DNA from: Platerodrilus igneus
Lineage: Eukaryota; Arthropoda; Insecta; Coleoptera; Lycidae
Length of the DNA: 64,000 nt
Direction: 5' to 3'
Assembly: GCA_036346225.1 (NCBI GenBank)
Contig: JARFIW010001469.1
Location: 9,952,001 to 10,016,000, forward strand
The notes beneath the pieces are model-generated. The model was not told the origin of the DNA. It saw only the letters and a program-made list of their open reading frames with translations, and made no database searches. The position numbers were made by a program, and so were the translations under genes. Shown here piece after piece: positions 1 through 10,510 of the stretch (the first letter of the stretch is position 1; every line of letters starts with the position of its first letter).

Positions 1-327
1 CTTAAACAATGCATCTTTAGTTGTTACGTTTTATTTTAAAGCTTCTAGGCATTAGATTTATTAATTTAGGAGTTAGGGATTTTATTTTAATATTTATAAA
101 AATCCCCGTTTAATTAGTGCAATTCCGTCAATGTTGTGAAACCTCGGGATAAGTTAGTAGTTAGTTTGATTTACAGAAAGCAGCTGAGCAGCCGTGGCAT
201 ACTTCGTTGCGAAGCAGAAATATAACATTCACACAGATCTCGGCGCCAGTTGTTTATCAATGCAAACGTAAGCGCTGATGTAGAGTTTTGGCATGAAAAA
301 AAGTTATCTTCCCACAAACACAAGTGG
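1..327. other. no recognised gene; possible splice acceptor
   Basis: AT-rich sequence with no coding frame I can assign. A pyrimidine/AT tract ending in TTACAG at about 171-176 looks like a splice acceptor, and a GTAAGC donor-like site follows near 269. This could be a short non-coding exon of an unidentified transcript, but nothing else supports it. Confidence 0.2.
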
Positions 328-607
328 AAATGCGGGACATCGGTTGGTGGGAGAAGACATAAAAAGCAAAGATCACCCATTAGTCAGGTAGACTCTATCT
401 TATCGCCACATCTACCGTATCGATAAACTAATCATACTGTTACTGGGCAGTGTTAATGCGAGTGTTAAAATGCGGGACCTCGGTTGGTGGGAGAAGACAT
501 AAAAAGCAAAGATCACCCATTAGTCAGGTAGACTCTATCTTATCGCCACATCTACCGTATCGATAAACTAATCATACTGTTACCGGGCAGTGTTAACGAG
601 AGTGTTA
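328..607 (+). repeat. 140-bp tandem duplication (two copies)
   Basis: Bases 328-467 are repeated almost exactly at 468-607, with an offset of 140 bases. Differences are few (GACAT versus GACCT near the start, TACTGG versus TACCGG, and TTAATGCG versus TTAACGAG near the end). The copies are adjacent and in the same orientation, so this is a recent local duplication. No coding function is evident in the unit. Confidence 0.9.
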
Positions 608-951
608 TCGTTCCTACCCTTTTCACCTTCCTATCTTCATGCTGGTGAAGCCCTACTGGTAGCAACAGCAACCTTAGCAACAACAGGACAAAAGCAGAAT
701 GGACCGTGCTCTCCCTGAGAAATGCAACACCTGATAATAACCCAAGGTTAGGTGTTTGTAATAACTTTAATTCTTTTGCCGAGGATTTATTGATAGAGTT
801 GAGCATTATAATTTAATTGTGCTTTTTATAATTAAGAAGTTTTATAATTTTGAGTGTTATAAAGTAATAAACAAAAGTATAAACTGCCTGGTATAACCCA
901 TATTCTTTATAGAAATATTTGTCAAGTGGTCGATTTGAAGATTGCATAGCT
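608..951. other. intergenic or intronic, nothing recognised
   Basis: No recognised gene, repeat or RNA. It begins with a CAACAGCAACCTTAGCAACA-type stretch and becomes AT-rich towards the following non-LTR remnant. Confidence 0.4.
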
Positions 952-1610
952 TAACTAGTAATTCAAGTGGCATATAAATCACTTGGATTTGTTAGAATAG
1001 GCAAATGCTTTAACCGCGACACCCTTAAAATAACATACTTTGCCTATGAGAGATTTAAGCTGGAATATGGTAGCATAGTTTGGAATCCATCCTATGTTAC
1101 TTACATAAGTATGTTGGAAACAGTTAAGCAGTGCTTTGTAAAATTCTTAGCATTTAAGGAGGACTCTGTCTATCCCTACATAGGCTATGACTACAAATCA
1201 TTACTTCATAGATTTTCTCTACCTAGTCTAAAATCCAAACGTGATACTGGTGGTGTGGTATTTTTATATAACACAACTGATTCTCCAAATTTACTGTGCC
1301 ATCATTTTCCTGAAGTCAGTTATTGTTCTACCTATCCACTCCTAAAACCTAAATACCAAATTTTCTCCTACACATTCAATGTGTACAACACTCCATACTC
1401 TCTGTGGAGGACTTCGGTACATTTAATGATACATTGTCCCATCTTAAAAAGGTTTTATTAAATACAGATTTGTGAGGTTACATCTATTTCTTATGTCATT
1501 CCCAGCACTATCTTGATTTTAAGTTTAATTTTTAGCATTACTTTTTAGCTTTTATGTATTTATTTTGTAATTGGGTTGCCTGTTAAATAGTGTACATACA
1601 TAAATAAATA
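952..1610 (+). pseudogene. 3' end of a Jockey-like non-LTR retrotransposon
   Basis: An open frame of about 165 codons (967-1461) matches the region after the reverse transcriptase core of Jockey-like non-LTR elements. It carries the characteristic LEYGSIVWNP block, followed by a FVKFLAFK-type helix and the usual C-terminal tail. The frame is closed upstream by a TAA at 952, so the RT catalytic core and endonuclease are missing; this is a typical 5'-truncated copy. The 3' untranslated part ends in TAAATAAATAAT around 1600-1612. The motif TTTTGTAATTGGG, then CCTGTTAAATAGTGTA, recurs almost identically at about 16597-16640, which ties both ends to the same or sister families. It has no role in the host gene. 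Confidence 0.8.
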
Positions 1611-3253
1611 ATTATCCAAATAATAACATATTTTTGTGAAAAAGTGCTCACCCAAAATTTTTCAAATGATGTGTGGGAAATCAAATTTGGAATTTGAGAT
1701 TAATGATCATGTGCAAATCTTAATAAACCACAGAAACACCCATGGATATAGCAGCAGGTTAAATTCAAGTAACTTCGCCACAAGACACCTTTTGGCTTTG
1801 AATGGGCTAGTGAGTCTGCTAGTTCAAGAGTAACTCTACTCTTTACATTTTAACTTGTCTACTTAATATTATCATTCTTATCTTTATTATTATTTTTTAT
1901 GTTATTACTCATTTTCCTTTTCTTGTTCTGATGAAGCCCCCTTCCAAAAGTGGGCAAAACGTCGACCTTAGTTTATAAAATGACACGATCCCAGCCCGGA
2001 ACCATAAATATTTATAGTAACTAATCCTATTACTTGACACCGTGTTCCAGATCAAGCTGTGCTCATTCTGGCATCTGCCAAAATGTTTATATATTTTGAG
2101 GGATTCTGGAAGAGCAACAGTGTTAGATTCCTTTAGGCAGTCAGTACAAGTAGTTAGTGATCCGATTGAAATACCGAATAGACAGGGTTCCTGCATCATA
2201 CAAATGTGAGTTCGTATAAATTTTATATACAAATCTTAGAATTAAGATTGGGCTTTTAACAAAGTTCGATGTTGTAATGCGTATTGGCTATAATATGTTA
2301 ATAAATTAAGTGATGTTGAATTATTGTCTTTGTCATTGAAACGTGCTTGTCTATTAGAAGTTACTGAATATACCCAAGTCCGTGCAGATTAGCGTGTGCT
2401 AAAGCTTAGACGTCATCCACACCTTATGCGTAACCACTTTGATGCATTACCTGTAGGTCAGAAGCATACACAACAATATCATCCAAATAAAGCAGTTTTT
2501 TAAACTAGGCCTGATTTGTAACATTCTTGCTTTAAAACAAACATTTCTAATCACAAGTCCAGTTAGTGGTTATGAATGTTTTACGTTACTTCAAACGAGA
2601 ACATTTTAATCAAGGAATTTTTGTGCTCTTTGAGTCAGTTATGTAGGTATACGAATATAAGTTATTCCTTTACAATGAGCAGCAAATTATTTAATAAACA
2701 ATTAACTTTTAGATACTGCTGGAGCATGTGATGCAAGGGTGAACAGTTTTAAATATTAAGAAACATGCTGAAAAGGAAAATAAAATACTAGTCACCTGGT
2801 AAAACTAGTAATCGTACCAAACTCAAGTCCATCAATGTGAATTATTTTGTCAAAGATTCCATTAAACAAAAATTGACCAAAATGCATTGCAAAAGTAATG
2901 TATTTTGATTAAGTGCGATGGTAATTTTATACAAAAATCATACTTTTAGAACTTCATGTGACTGTAAAATCGTTGTTACAAACACCAAGTTCATGTGGTA
3001 CATATAATTTTAGTGCAACGATCCTGGATAGATAGACTTTTATCAACTATTGGTTTTACATTTAAAATTGATGACAACATATGAGGTTTATTTGAATTTG
3101 AACATGTTGCTCAAGCTAATGTTAAATTCTTGCAAGACACATAAAAGAAATGGAACGTTACGATCCTGTACTTTTAGATTAAACTTGGATTTATAGTGGT
3201 GCTTCCACGTAAAAAAAATTGGTACGACAAATCCAAATGGACTATTTATAAAA
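1611..3253. other. non-coding stretch with one hammerhead-like relic
   Basis: No gene can be supported. A 65-codon frame at 1636-1833 has no recognisable domain. At 1927-1966 a CTGATGA box is followed by a GCCC/GGGC stem and AAAACGTC, resembling a decayed hammerhead-type core as found in Penelope-like elements. The rest is AT-rich. Confidence 0.4.
1927..1970 (+). ncRNA. degenerate hammerhead-like motif
   Basis: CTGATGA is followed by GCCC...GGGC (stem II candidate) and then AAAACGTCGAC. The invariant G before the AA is replaced by A, and I find no convincing stem I. At best it is a dead relic related to the better motif at 16261. Confidence 0.25.
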
Positions 3254-3765
3254 TACGTTTGCGCAAAAGGAATGCGCAGGCGCGGAGTGATGGGGAAGTG
3301 CGCGGTTCGGACAAGACATGAGATTATTAGCCAACGAGACGTCAAACGGTGGCATTTGCCTGTGTCTTTTGTGTCTTTTCTCTTTTGGAATGTAGGTTTT
3401 TTCCTTATCTTGCCTTATCATTGGCTTCACCTTTATTCCTTCGACCTGCCCACGAATGAAGAAGAGGGAGGACGTTAAATCTGGTTTCAACGAGGGCATG
3501 ACGTAACCCACACCCAGACGAATATAAGTATGACCCCTGTGCAAGGATGACCTGCAAAATCGTGACGAGTTCCACATTTTTAAGTAAGTGCTTTTTATCT
3601 TTTTAGGGTGCAACTTGTATCATTGTAAATGCATTTGGCATGTGATACAATTTGACACATAATTATGTCGTAATATCTTTGTTGAGCAATAATGTGAACG
3701 TGGATAGTACCAGTGTTGCTAACTGTGGTAGTGGCTCTGAACACGAGTCGCGGGAGTAAAACACC
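3254..3765 (+). repeat. ~500-bp dispersed repeat, copy 1 (hairpin and donor-like site)
   Basis: This stretch is collinear with 19154-19650 at roughly 80 percent identity by eye. It starts at a TTTGCGCAAA palindrome, runs through the shared GCGCAGGCGCGGAGTGATGG block and a CCTTATC pyrimidine-rich part, has a GTAAGT donor-like site at about 3583, then a near-palindrome (CAACTTGTATCA ... TGATACAATTTG). It ends near GCGGGAGTAAAACAC. It is more GC-rich than its surroundings. It could be a solo LTR, a promoter plus first exon of an element, or a non-coding RNA gene family; the sequence does not decide between them. Confidence 0.75.
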
Positions 3766-3799
3766 CATTCCTACAAGAAATTTTTAAGTTCTAAAGAAT

Positions 3800-5025
3800 T
3801 AGCAGGGCCATATCGAGGATCATAGTGGAAGGTAATCCATGACGAGCAAACATGATTTAAGACATTTTACGACTTCTTTAACATTTGTAGATGTAATAGT
3901 TATAACTTCAAAATATATAGAAAAATAGTCAACAACTAATAAATAATTATTTTTTTGATAATGAAAGAAATCAATACCAAGTTTTTGCCAAGGTAGAGTT
4001 ACTGGCTCATGAGGTAACAAAGGTTCCTCTTGATTGAAATTTCAACATTTTTGACAAGAACTACATTGTTCAACTTTATCTTTTATATGAACACTCATGT
4101 TAGGCCAAAAATTATAGAATGAGCCTGTCTTTGTCAACAATCAATTCCTAAATGACCCTTGTGAATTTGATTTAATATTTGATTGCACTTTGCTATGGGA
4201 ACTACTAAAGGATTTCATTTAAAAACCAGATCATCTATTGCATGAAGACTATGACGTATATTAAAATATGGTTTAATAGGATTTAGGATGTTCTTTTTTG
4301 AGTTCGACCAATCATATAACAATAATTTATAATAATGTGTGCATCTGTATCATTCTGTGAGGTTAATTTAATTTAATTTTTTTAAGGTTACTGATAGTAA
4401 ATTCATGTGTATATATAATTCTCCCTTCAAGTAAATCATTTTGTTCCGCTGACTCAACCGCTCTAGTAAGAGTGTTAGCAATGAACAAAAGTTTATCTGG
4501 AGTATATTCGACATCAAGATCATATTTTTGTAAATTCAACATCATACAATGAAGACGTATTCGTACTTCAGAAAATATTTTTTTAAATAAAGTGACTAGT
4601 GGTTTGTGGTCAGTCTCCATTTGAACCACGGACATAGATATATTGATGAAAACGTATACACCCAAATTGTATCACATATAGCTCCATTTCAATATGAGTC
4701 TAATTAGCATAACAAGGTGTTAAAGATTTTGATGAATAAGAAATTGGTCTATGGTCGTATAAAATAACCACTCCAACAGCAAATTTTGAACTATCAACAG
4801 ATAAGACCAATGGTCGATTATGATCAAAATATGTTAAGTTTGGAATATTGGTTACAATATTTTTTAAATAATTAAATTCAGCTTGACGAGCTTCGCTCTA
4901 CTGAAATGCAATGTTTTTCTTTAAAAGCGACATTAATTGCACAGTTTTGTTTGCAAGGTTATCAATCTACGTACCCCAGTAATTAATCATTCCTAGGAAA
5001 CTAAAACTAATCTTACAACACCCAA
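3800..5025 (-). pseudogene. Ty3/gypsy pol remnant (RT end, RNase H, integrase)
   Basis: Read on the minus strand from 5025 downwards, the order is that of a gypsy polyprotein. First comes the RT/connection segment with FLGMINYW, then RNase H with ETDHKPLVTLFKK (in 4363-4665), then a zinc-binding remnant CSSCQKC near 4060, then the start of the integrase core with KLGIDFFHYQKNNYLLVVD (in 3820-4020). Several stop codons and frame changes interrupt it. The N-terminal RT, protease and gag are absent upstream, the integrase is cut after its first catalytic Asp, and no LTR was seen. It is a fragment of a dead LTR retrotransposon. Confidence 0.85.
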
Positions 5026-6270
5026 CAGCACATCTTCTGTACCACAATTAACTTTAATTTTCTTCATACTGGAATGATATCGATATGAAATAAAATTGTA
5101 GTCATTTACCATTGTGATTAATTATTAAACGAATCTATAAATTTTAGAAAATATAAATGCATATTCAGTTAAATGTTAATTTAAGCTTGAATTAATTTTA
5201 TCACAAAATGATTGTAAATGCAACTTAAAGCTGAGAATAACAAATTTATAAAGTTAATTGTCATTGTCAGGATGACTGGGACGGCTAAAATTACTGCACC
5301 AAGTTAGAACATATGTTTATAAGATATTAATTCATAACATTTTAAACAAAAGTCGTACACAAGTTTATTTGATGTGAACTAGGGTTACATTTTATATTTA
5401 AATCTTCATATTTAACCATAACAAATGGTCTTTATTAAATAGCTTCGATGCAATCACGAATGTACAAACAATTTACAATACAAAGGAGGTCTGGTACATC
5501 GCACATGTTCATCTTAGTTGTCGACTCTTTGAGTAATTTGACCCATGCTTTACTGCAATAATAGCAAGGTTGTTATTATAAAGTTAAACACAACCTCTCT
5601 TTGTACACGGGGATTAGAATGGGTTCAGAACTTTTGTCACCTATTCAACATATTTTTAATATTTTTTTGATAATATAAAAAAATATAAACTCAATACTTT
5701 GAATTTGGTCCTACTGAAGTCTAAAGTTATAATTATGTTCCTATTACAAACTGATGATGTGCCATGAGAAAAATACTAGGGATTCTTGATTCTCAAATAC
5801 AACCCATAAGGGCTATATCCGGTGAAATTGCAAATTGATACATTTTATTGAATACCACAGTCCAATGCTATAAACTGAATGACAAATATCTCTGTATCTT
5901 CCAACTCAATAGCTCGGTTGTACTATCCTAGAAGATAGTCTCATGAGAGTGGGTCAAATGTAGTAAGCATAAATAACTAAGGTATATTAGACACCTTGAA
6001 CTTTTCTAGAAAACAGTTTTGTTTAGTATACCAAGGCAACAAACAAAATTGCTTTTTAGCATACCAAAAGAAAAACTATCGGCGAGGCCATTTGCAGCCA
6101 ATGTAAGTATTAGGTCACTTGAGGAAGGGAAAATTTGGAAGATGACGGGAAAATTCCTTTCAAGGGTGTGTCGCCTTTGACGTGTGTCAAGAAATGACTT
6201 CCATTAAACGACTGAGCTCTTTAACTACTTTAGTTATATGGGGTTGACGTTATGTTTCTGTGGATGACGC
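5026..6270. other. non-coding, nothing recognised
   Basis: AT-rich DNA without a supported gene. Some of it may be older element debris flanking the gypsy fragment, but no motif was recognised. Confidence 0.4.
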
Positions 6271-6283
6271 TGTAATGAATGAC

Positions 6284-6573
6284 CAGCAGCTCCGTGGCAT
6301 AGTTGATATGAGTGTGACTACTATGCCCAAGGTCTTGGGTTCGAATCCTGACACGGTCTGCTTGAAAAATGTTAGGCTAGCACTTTTCATACAAATATGC
6401 CCTCGTTCAGATAAGAAATAAAATGGAAATCTCACGCGCGTGCGTGCGTGTGTTTATGTGTTGTCACACATGTTAAAGATTTGGCAAAATTCAAAATTTC
6501 CAGGAAAAGAAAAACTCACTTCGTGGCCAATGTAGTTCTTTCGGGTGTAGCATTAGAAAATAAAATGTAGTGG
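6284..6573 (+). mobile_element. tRNA-derived SINE with 13-bp TSD
   Basis: A perfect 13-bp direct repeat, TGTAATGAATGAC, flanks the element (6271-6283 and 6574-6586). Immediately inside the left repeat begins a tRNA-like head with an RNA polymerase III A box, TGGCATAGTTG (6295-6305), and an exact B box, GGTTCGAATCC (6338-6348). The body contains a CG/TG microsatellite (about 6436-6460) and ends near AGAAAATAAAATG. The acceptor-like ends of the tRNA part (GCAG...CTGC) still pair, but it is not a functional tRNA gene. This is a retroposed short interspersed element, transcribed by Pol III when active and mobilised by a partner LINE. Confidence 0.88.
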
Positions 6574-6644
6574 TGTAATGAATGACTTATATACCCAACA
6601 TCATTTAACTATAATTACCATCTGAAGAAAGAAATGTCCAGCAA

Positions 6645-6695
6645 TGGGGTGAGAATCAAAGGCACTACACTTTAACCACTCGGCTACTGAGTGTT
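6645..6695 (-). repeat. second tRNA-like (SINE) head, minus strand
   Basis: On the minus strand TAGCCGAGTGG (plus 6676-6686) is a good Pol III A box of the Ser/Leu tRNA type. It is followed by a weakened B box (CTTTGATTCTCACC, about plus 6648-6662). It lies about 90 bases from the intact SINE, on the opposite strand. Spacing and order fit a decayed tRNA-derived SINE; no tail or TSD was identified. Confidence 0.5.
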
Positions 6696-6699
6696 ATGT

Positions 6700-7652
6700 T
6701 ATAGTTTACGTTATTGAGCAACACATGCATCATATCTGCCTTGCACAATGATTTGTTGGAGCAATAGTAATTTTCAATGTAATTAAATAATATTCTTGGA
6801 ATAAGTACATCCAAACCGTTTATACTACAAAATATCACCACTATAATCAAAGTTTAACGAATTTATGAACAAAGAAGCGACTTATATGGATAAGTGATTA
6901 AAATAAAGCTAATGCAAAATTACATTTCCCATTGTGATATCATATGATTTAATTAAACTATGCATTTCAGTGTATAAATTACAAATATAGATTCTTATAC
7001 ATTCAGAAACTAAAATCATAGAGTCGTCTATTCAACCATACAGCTATTTATTATTCAGCTGAGACTTGAAAGTAAAGTGTCATGTAAGTGTATTCAGCTA
7101 GTAAATTAAAGATACAAGACCAGTTTACTAGTGCCTGCTATGTATTACTGGCTTAACAATAAAAGAGATCAGTATTTGCTTGCTGTTCCGACAAAAGAGT
7201 CTTTCTTGTAGAGGAACAATAATTAATTTGCGACTTTACAGAATTACTAACATCTGTAAACATAATAGGATTCTGTTAAGACAAAGGTAGGTTTTTAAAA
7301 ACATGTACACAGATACCAGTTGACAATCTTTGTTTTTTTTTTCATTTTAAAAACAAAAATATCTGCAATAGTTAAGAACCCCTCTCTTAATTTACTGTTA
7401 CCTGAACTATTTTTATATGCTGTGTCAAATCTTCTTTGAAATGATAATTTTGTAGTATTTGGATAATCCTGTATATTTTTTGCCTATTATGTTAGGGTTG
7501 CAAACTGTTGGTTGTTAGCATTAGGTTTGTTATTGTCTTTATTTTTTGTTTTACTTTTTGATTTAATTTATTTTGTTTATCTTATTTGCCATACTGAATG
7601 TAGTTCTGTGTCGTGAGTTCCTCTCTTAATTGTAACTGATTCTAATTTTGTG
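6700..7652. other. non-coding, nothing recognised
   Basis: AT-rich sequence between the SINEs and the hAT element. No gene, RNA or repeat was recognised. Confidence 0.4.
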
Positions 7653-7660
7653 ATATAAAC

Positions 7661-9718
7661 TGTAGATGTAACGGATATTTGGTAACTACCCGATATCCGG
7701 CTTATTTTTTAATATTTGGTTGAATGTCGGATAGTGGTTTGGTATCCGGCTAAAATCAGATAATTGTGAAAATAAAACAGAGGCAAACTGAAACCATTTT
7801 ATTAGGAATTTGTGATATATGAAAACAAGTTTTTCTGCATTAACCGGCAATGAAAGATTACGTTTGTTTTGATAGACATTTCCAGTTTCTCAAAAAAATT
7901 TTCACTTAGATGCTGCTACACGGGACTAAAAAGAATATTTCTGAAACCCTTAACAAAGTCGGATACTGTTTAACATTAGCAAACCACCACACATGAGGAT
8001 AATTTTGGCTGAGGATCCGTGCAGATTATAAATAAAAACCAAGTTCATTAGCAGCTGCACTTTTTCCATTTTTTTCCTTTACCCTTGCACCACTATTTTC
8101 TTCTGACGGATCATCAAAGCAGTCTTAAAAATGTACTATGAACTTTGTCACTTCCAATATCTTTGTACTTCTTTTGCGTTTAGGAGCAGGTAAAGATTCA
8201 TCGTCACTTTCACTACTAGAAGAATCATCACAACTTCTTTTTAGAGTTTCCTTCAAAATCATTTGACGAGCGTTCTCGACTTGAAATTTAGTTATAAAAT
8301 TTGTTTTAAATTGTGGCTCTAAAACAGTTGCTATTAAATAATTTCTATTTTCTTCTTCATTAAACCGTTTGAGTAGTTGCGTTTTTAACAAAAACTTCAT
8401 ATTTAATAGTTTTATAGGTACTATTAATGTCTATTCTTTTTCTAAACATTGCAATAATGTTGCAACATGTGGTATCACTTCAAATATGCACAAAGAACTG
8501 GAACTGCCAATTTTGCTAAGTTCTTGAAATGTTTCAACAGTCTTTAAACGCTGTTCCATAAGTTCCCATTGCTGAACTGTCACATCATCCACTGAGGTAT
8601 GATGAGCCATGTAGAGCAAAACGCTACGTTTTTGTTGCATCAACCTTTCTTGCATGTAATAAGTAGAATTCCACCAGGACTGACATCTGAACTAGCTGAT
8701 GTTCTGTTGGATGAAGAGCTCTTTGAATATTTTTTAGTTTTTCTTGAGCTTCATCTGAATGATTAAAATGTGTAACAATGCACCTTGCAGCGATTATCAT
8801 ATTTAAAATTTTAGGTTGGGACTTCAAAGAATAGTTTACAACCAACTGAAGCCAATGAATAAATCATCTAACAGATTCGTACCCTCTAACTTTAACAACT
8901 TTCACCATATCAACCCTCTATCAGGAAACTAGAGAACGAATTTTCGATTTAGAAATATTCCATGAGTAGCTTTTAATTTAGTCTTTTGCCATGTTTTGAT
9001 CTGTGTGAGCACCCGAAAAAAGTTTTATTGAAAGTACAGCATGTTCCATTTTGAATTCAGGAGACAACCAATGAACGGTAAAACTCAAAAAACTAGCGTT
9101 ATTGTGCATATAGGTCCATATGTCTGAAGTTACTGAAATTGCAGGCTTGTGAAAAATGTGCGTGGATTTTATAGTATATGCACTCATATATATCAGGAAT
9201 AATCTTCTCCATGAAGTAAGTTCGATTTGGAAGTTTATTACGAAGTAACGTCTTCTCCATAAGTCTTGTAAAACTGACTTGTTCTCTAAGGATATTGGCT
9301 TATTGTCCAAAGCAATCATTATTAGATAATGAAATTCTTTCAATTTTGGATCGTTAATATTCAAAACTATTTTTCTCTGGATCGCTTCGGATAAGGTCAA
9401 TTGTTTTTTTTTGTTCGTGTTTTTCTAAAACGACTTTGCTTGTAGAAGAAACAGAATGTTATGCTTCAGAAATGGTCCCACATTCAGCGGATTTCTCTGG
9501 ATGCTTAGTTTTCAGATAGTTTTTCATAACCGATGTACCAGCTTGTTTTCCTTCCCCTCTGTGGGAAATCTTCGCATTGCACAACAAACATTTGAAATAT
9601 CAATGGTTATCCTCCAAGATATTTCCAAATAACAGACTTTTTCTTGATTGATATTGATGACATTTCACCTAGTTGCACTCTAATAAATAATTTTTGAGTA
9701 AAACAATTTAACAAAAAA

Positions 9719-9759
<41 letters not shown>

Positions 9760-10500
9760 TTAAAACTGGCACAATGCACCGCTCAAATCCCGAGACATAC
9801 AATATAAGCTACGTCGTCTCAAATAAAATTAAAGAAACGTTTAAAAGTATTACAAGAAGAATGCATTTTCTTGTTAAAAGTTTAATACTTTTCTAGAACT
9901 TTTGCATTGTTCAGTAGGAGATTAAAGATTAAAAGGAAATAAGATAAATAAATCATCAATCAGACTTAAGTAGTTTTACCTTGTTTATTCTAAATCTAAA
10001 ACATGTTATATATCATCCGCAAGGTTTTGGGCTTGGGAGTTTCCCTTAATCTGAACCGAACAATATAAAAGTAAATAGATAAATAAAAACAGGGATGCAT
10101 ATTAATTAATTTATTATTTTGGAAGACTATTGTTCATTTCCAAGCTTTTGCACTTGTACACTTGTGTTATTGCCTATAAATTTAATGCAATATGTATGTA
10201 TATGGTTGCATATTATTATTGTATTTCTGAAATAAGTATGTGCCGATATGGAAAATAATCAATCAATCATATATTTTATTGGTAGCGGTACGGAATTCAG
10301 CATAGATGTTTTAAATTCCGTCCAATAATAGAACATATAATATATGAGAAAAACAAAAAATTATAAAAAAATATATAAAAAGAAACTTGGCTTTTTCTCT
10401 CTTTAATAAAACCTTATAATAAGCCGGATATTTGGCAATCCAGCTAAATGGTATGCCAGATATCCAGTATCCGGTCAATTTACTATTCATTGCATCTCTC
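7661..10500 (-). mobile_element. hAT DNA transposon, complete ends, 8-bp TSD
   Basis: The element is 2840 bp and is bounded by ATATAAAC (7653-7660 and 10501-10508), an 8-bp TSD as expected for hAT. The terminal repeats are imperfect: TGTAGATGTAACGGATA on the left against GAGAGATGCAATGAATA from the right, 12 of 17 positions matching. Subterminal regions carry multiple ATCCGG-type motifs on both sides (7671-7760 and 10411-10480), including GATATCCGGCTTATT on the left and its near-complement on the right. The interior encodes a broken transposase on the minus strand. A (TA)n run sits at about 9723-9756. All signs point to a single, now inactive, insertion. Confidence 0.88.
7840..9663 (-). pseudogene. 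hAT transposase, ZBED type, disrupted
   Basis: The frame begins at an ATG at 9663 on the minus strand with a BED zinc-finger-like start (KSVIWKYLGG, then a CEDFPQRG segment), already broken by stops. The central catalytic part is at 8978-9400, with AISVTSDIWT and HAVLSIKLFSGAHT, typical of the RNase H-like core. Helical insertion-domain pieces follow at 8624-8845, 8431-8655 and 8125-8400. The C-terminal dimerisation domain survives near 7900-8000 with YPTLLRVSEIFFLVPCSS, the equivalent of the family's LA...L..PASS motif. At least five stops or shifts make it non-functional. In active hATs this enzyme excises and inserts the element. Confidence 0.87.
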
Positions 10501-10510
10501 ATATAAACTG

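Noticed and set aside
6284..6362. Functional tRNA gene
   Set aside because: The acceptor and anticodon arms do not pair properly and the TSD-bounded 290-bp unit shows it is a SINE head.
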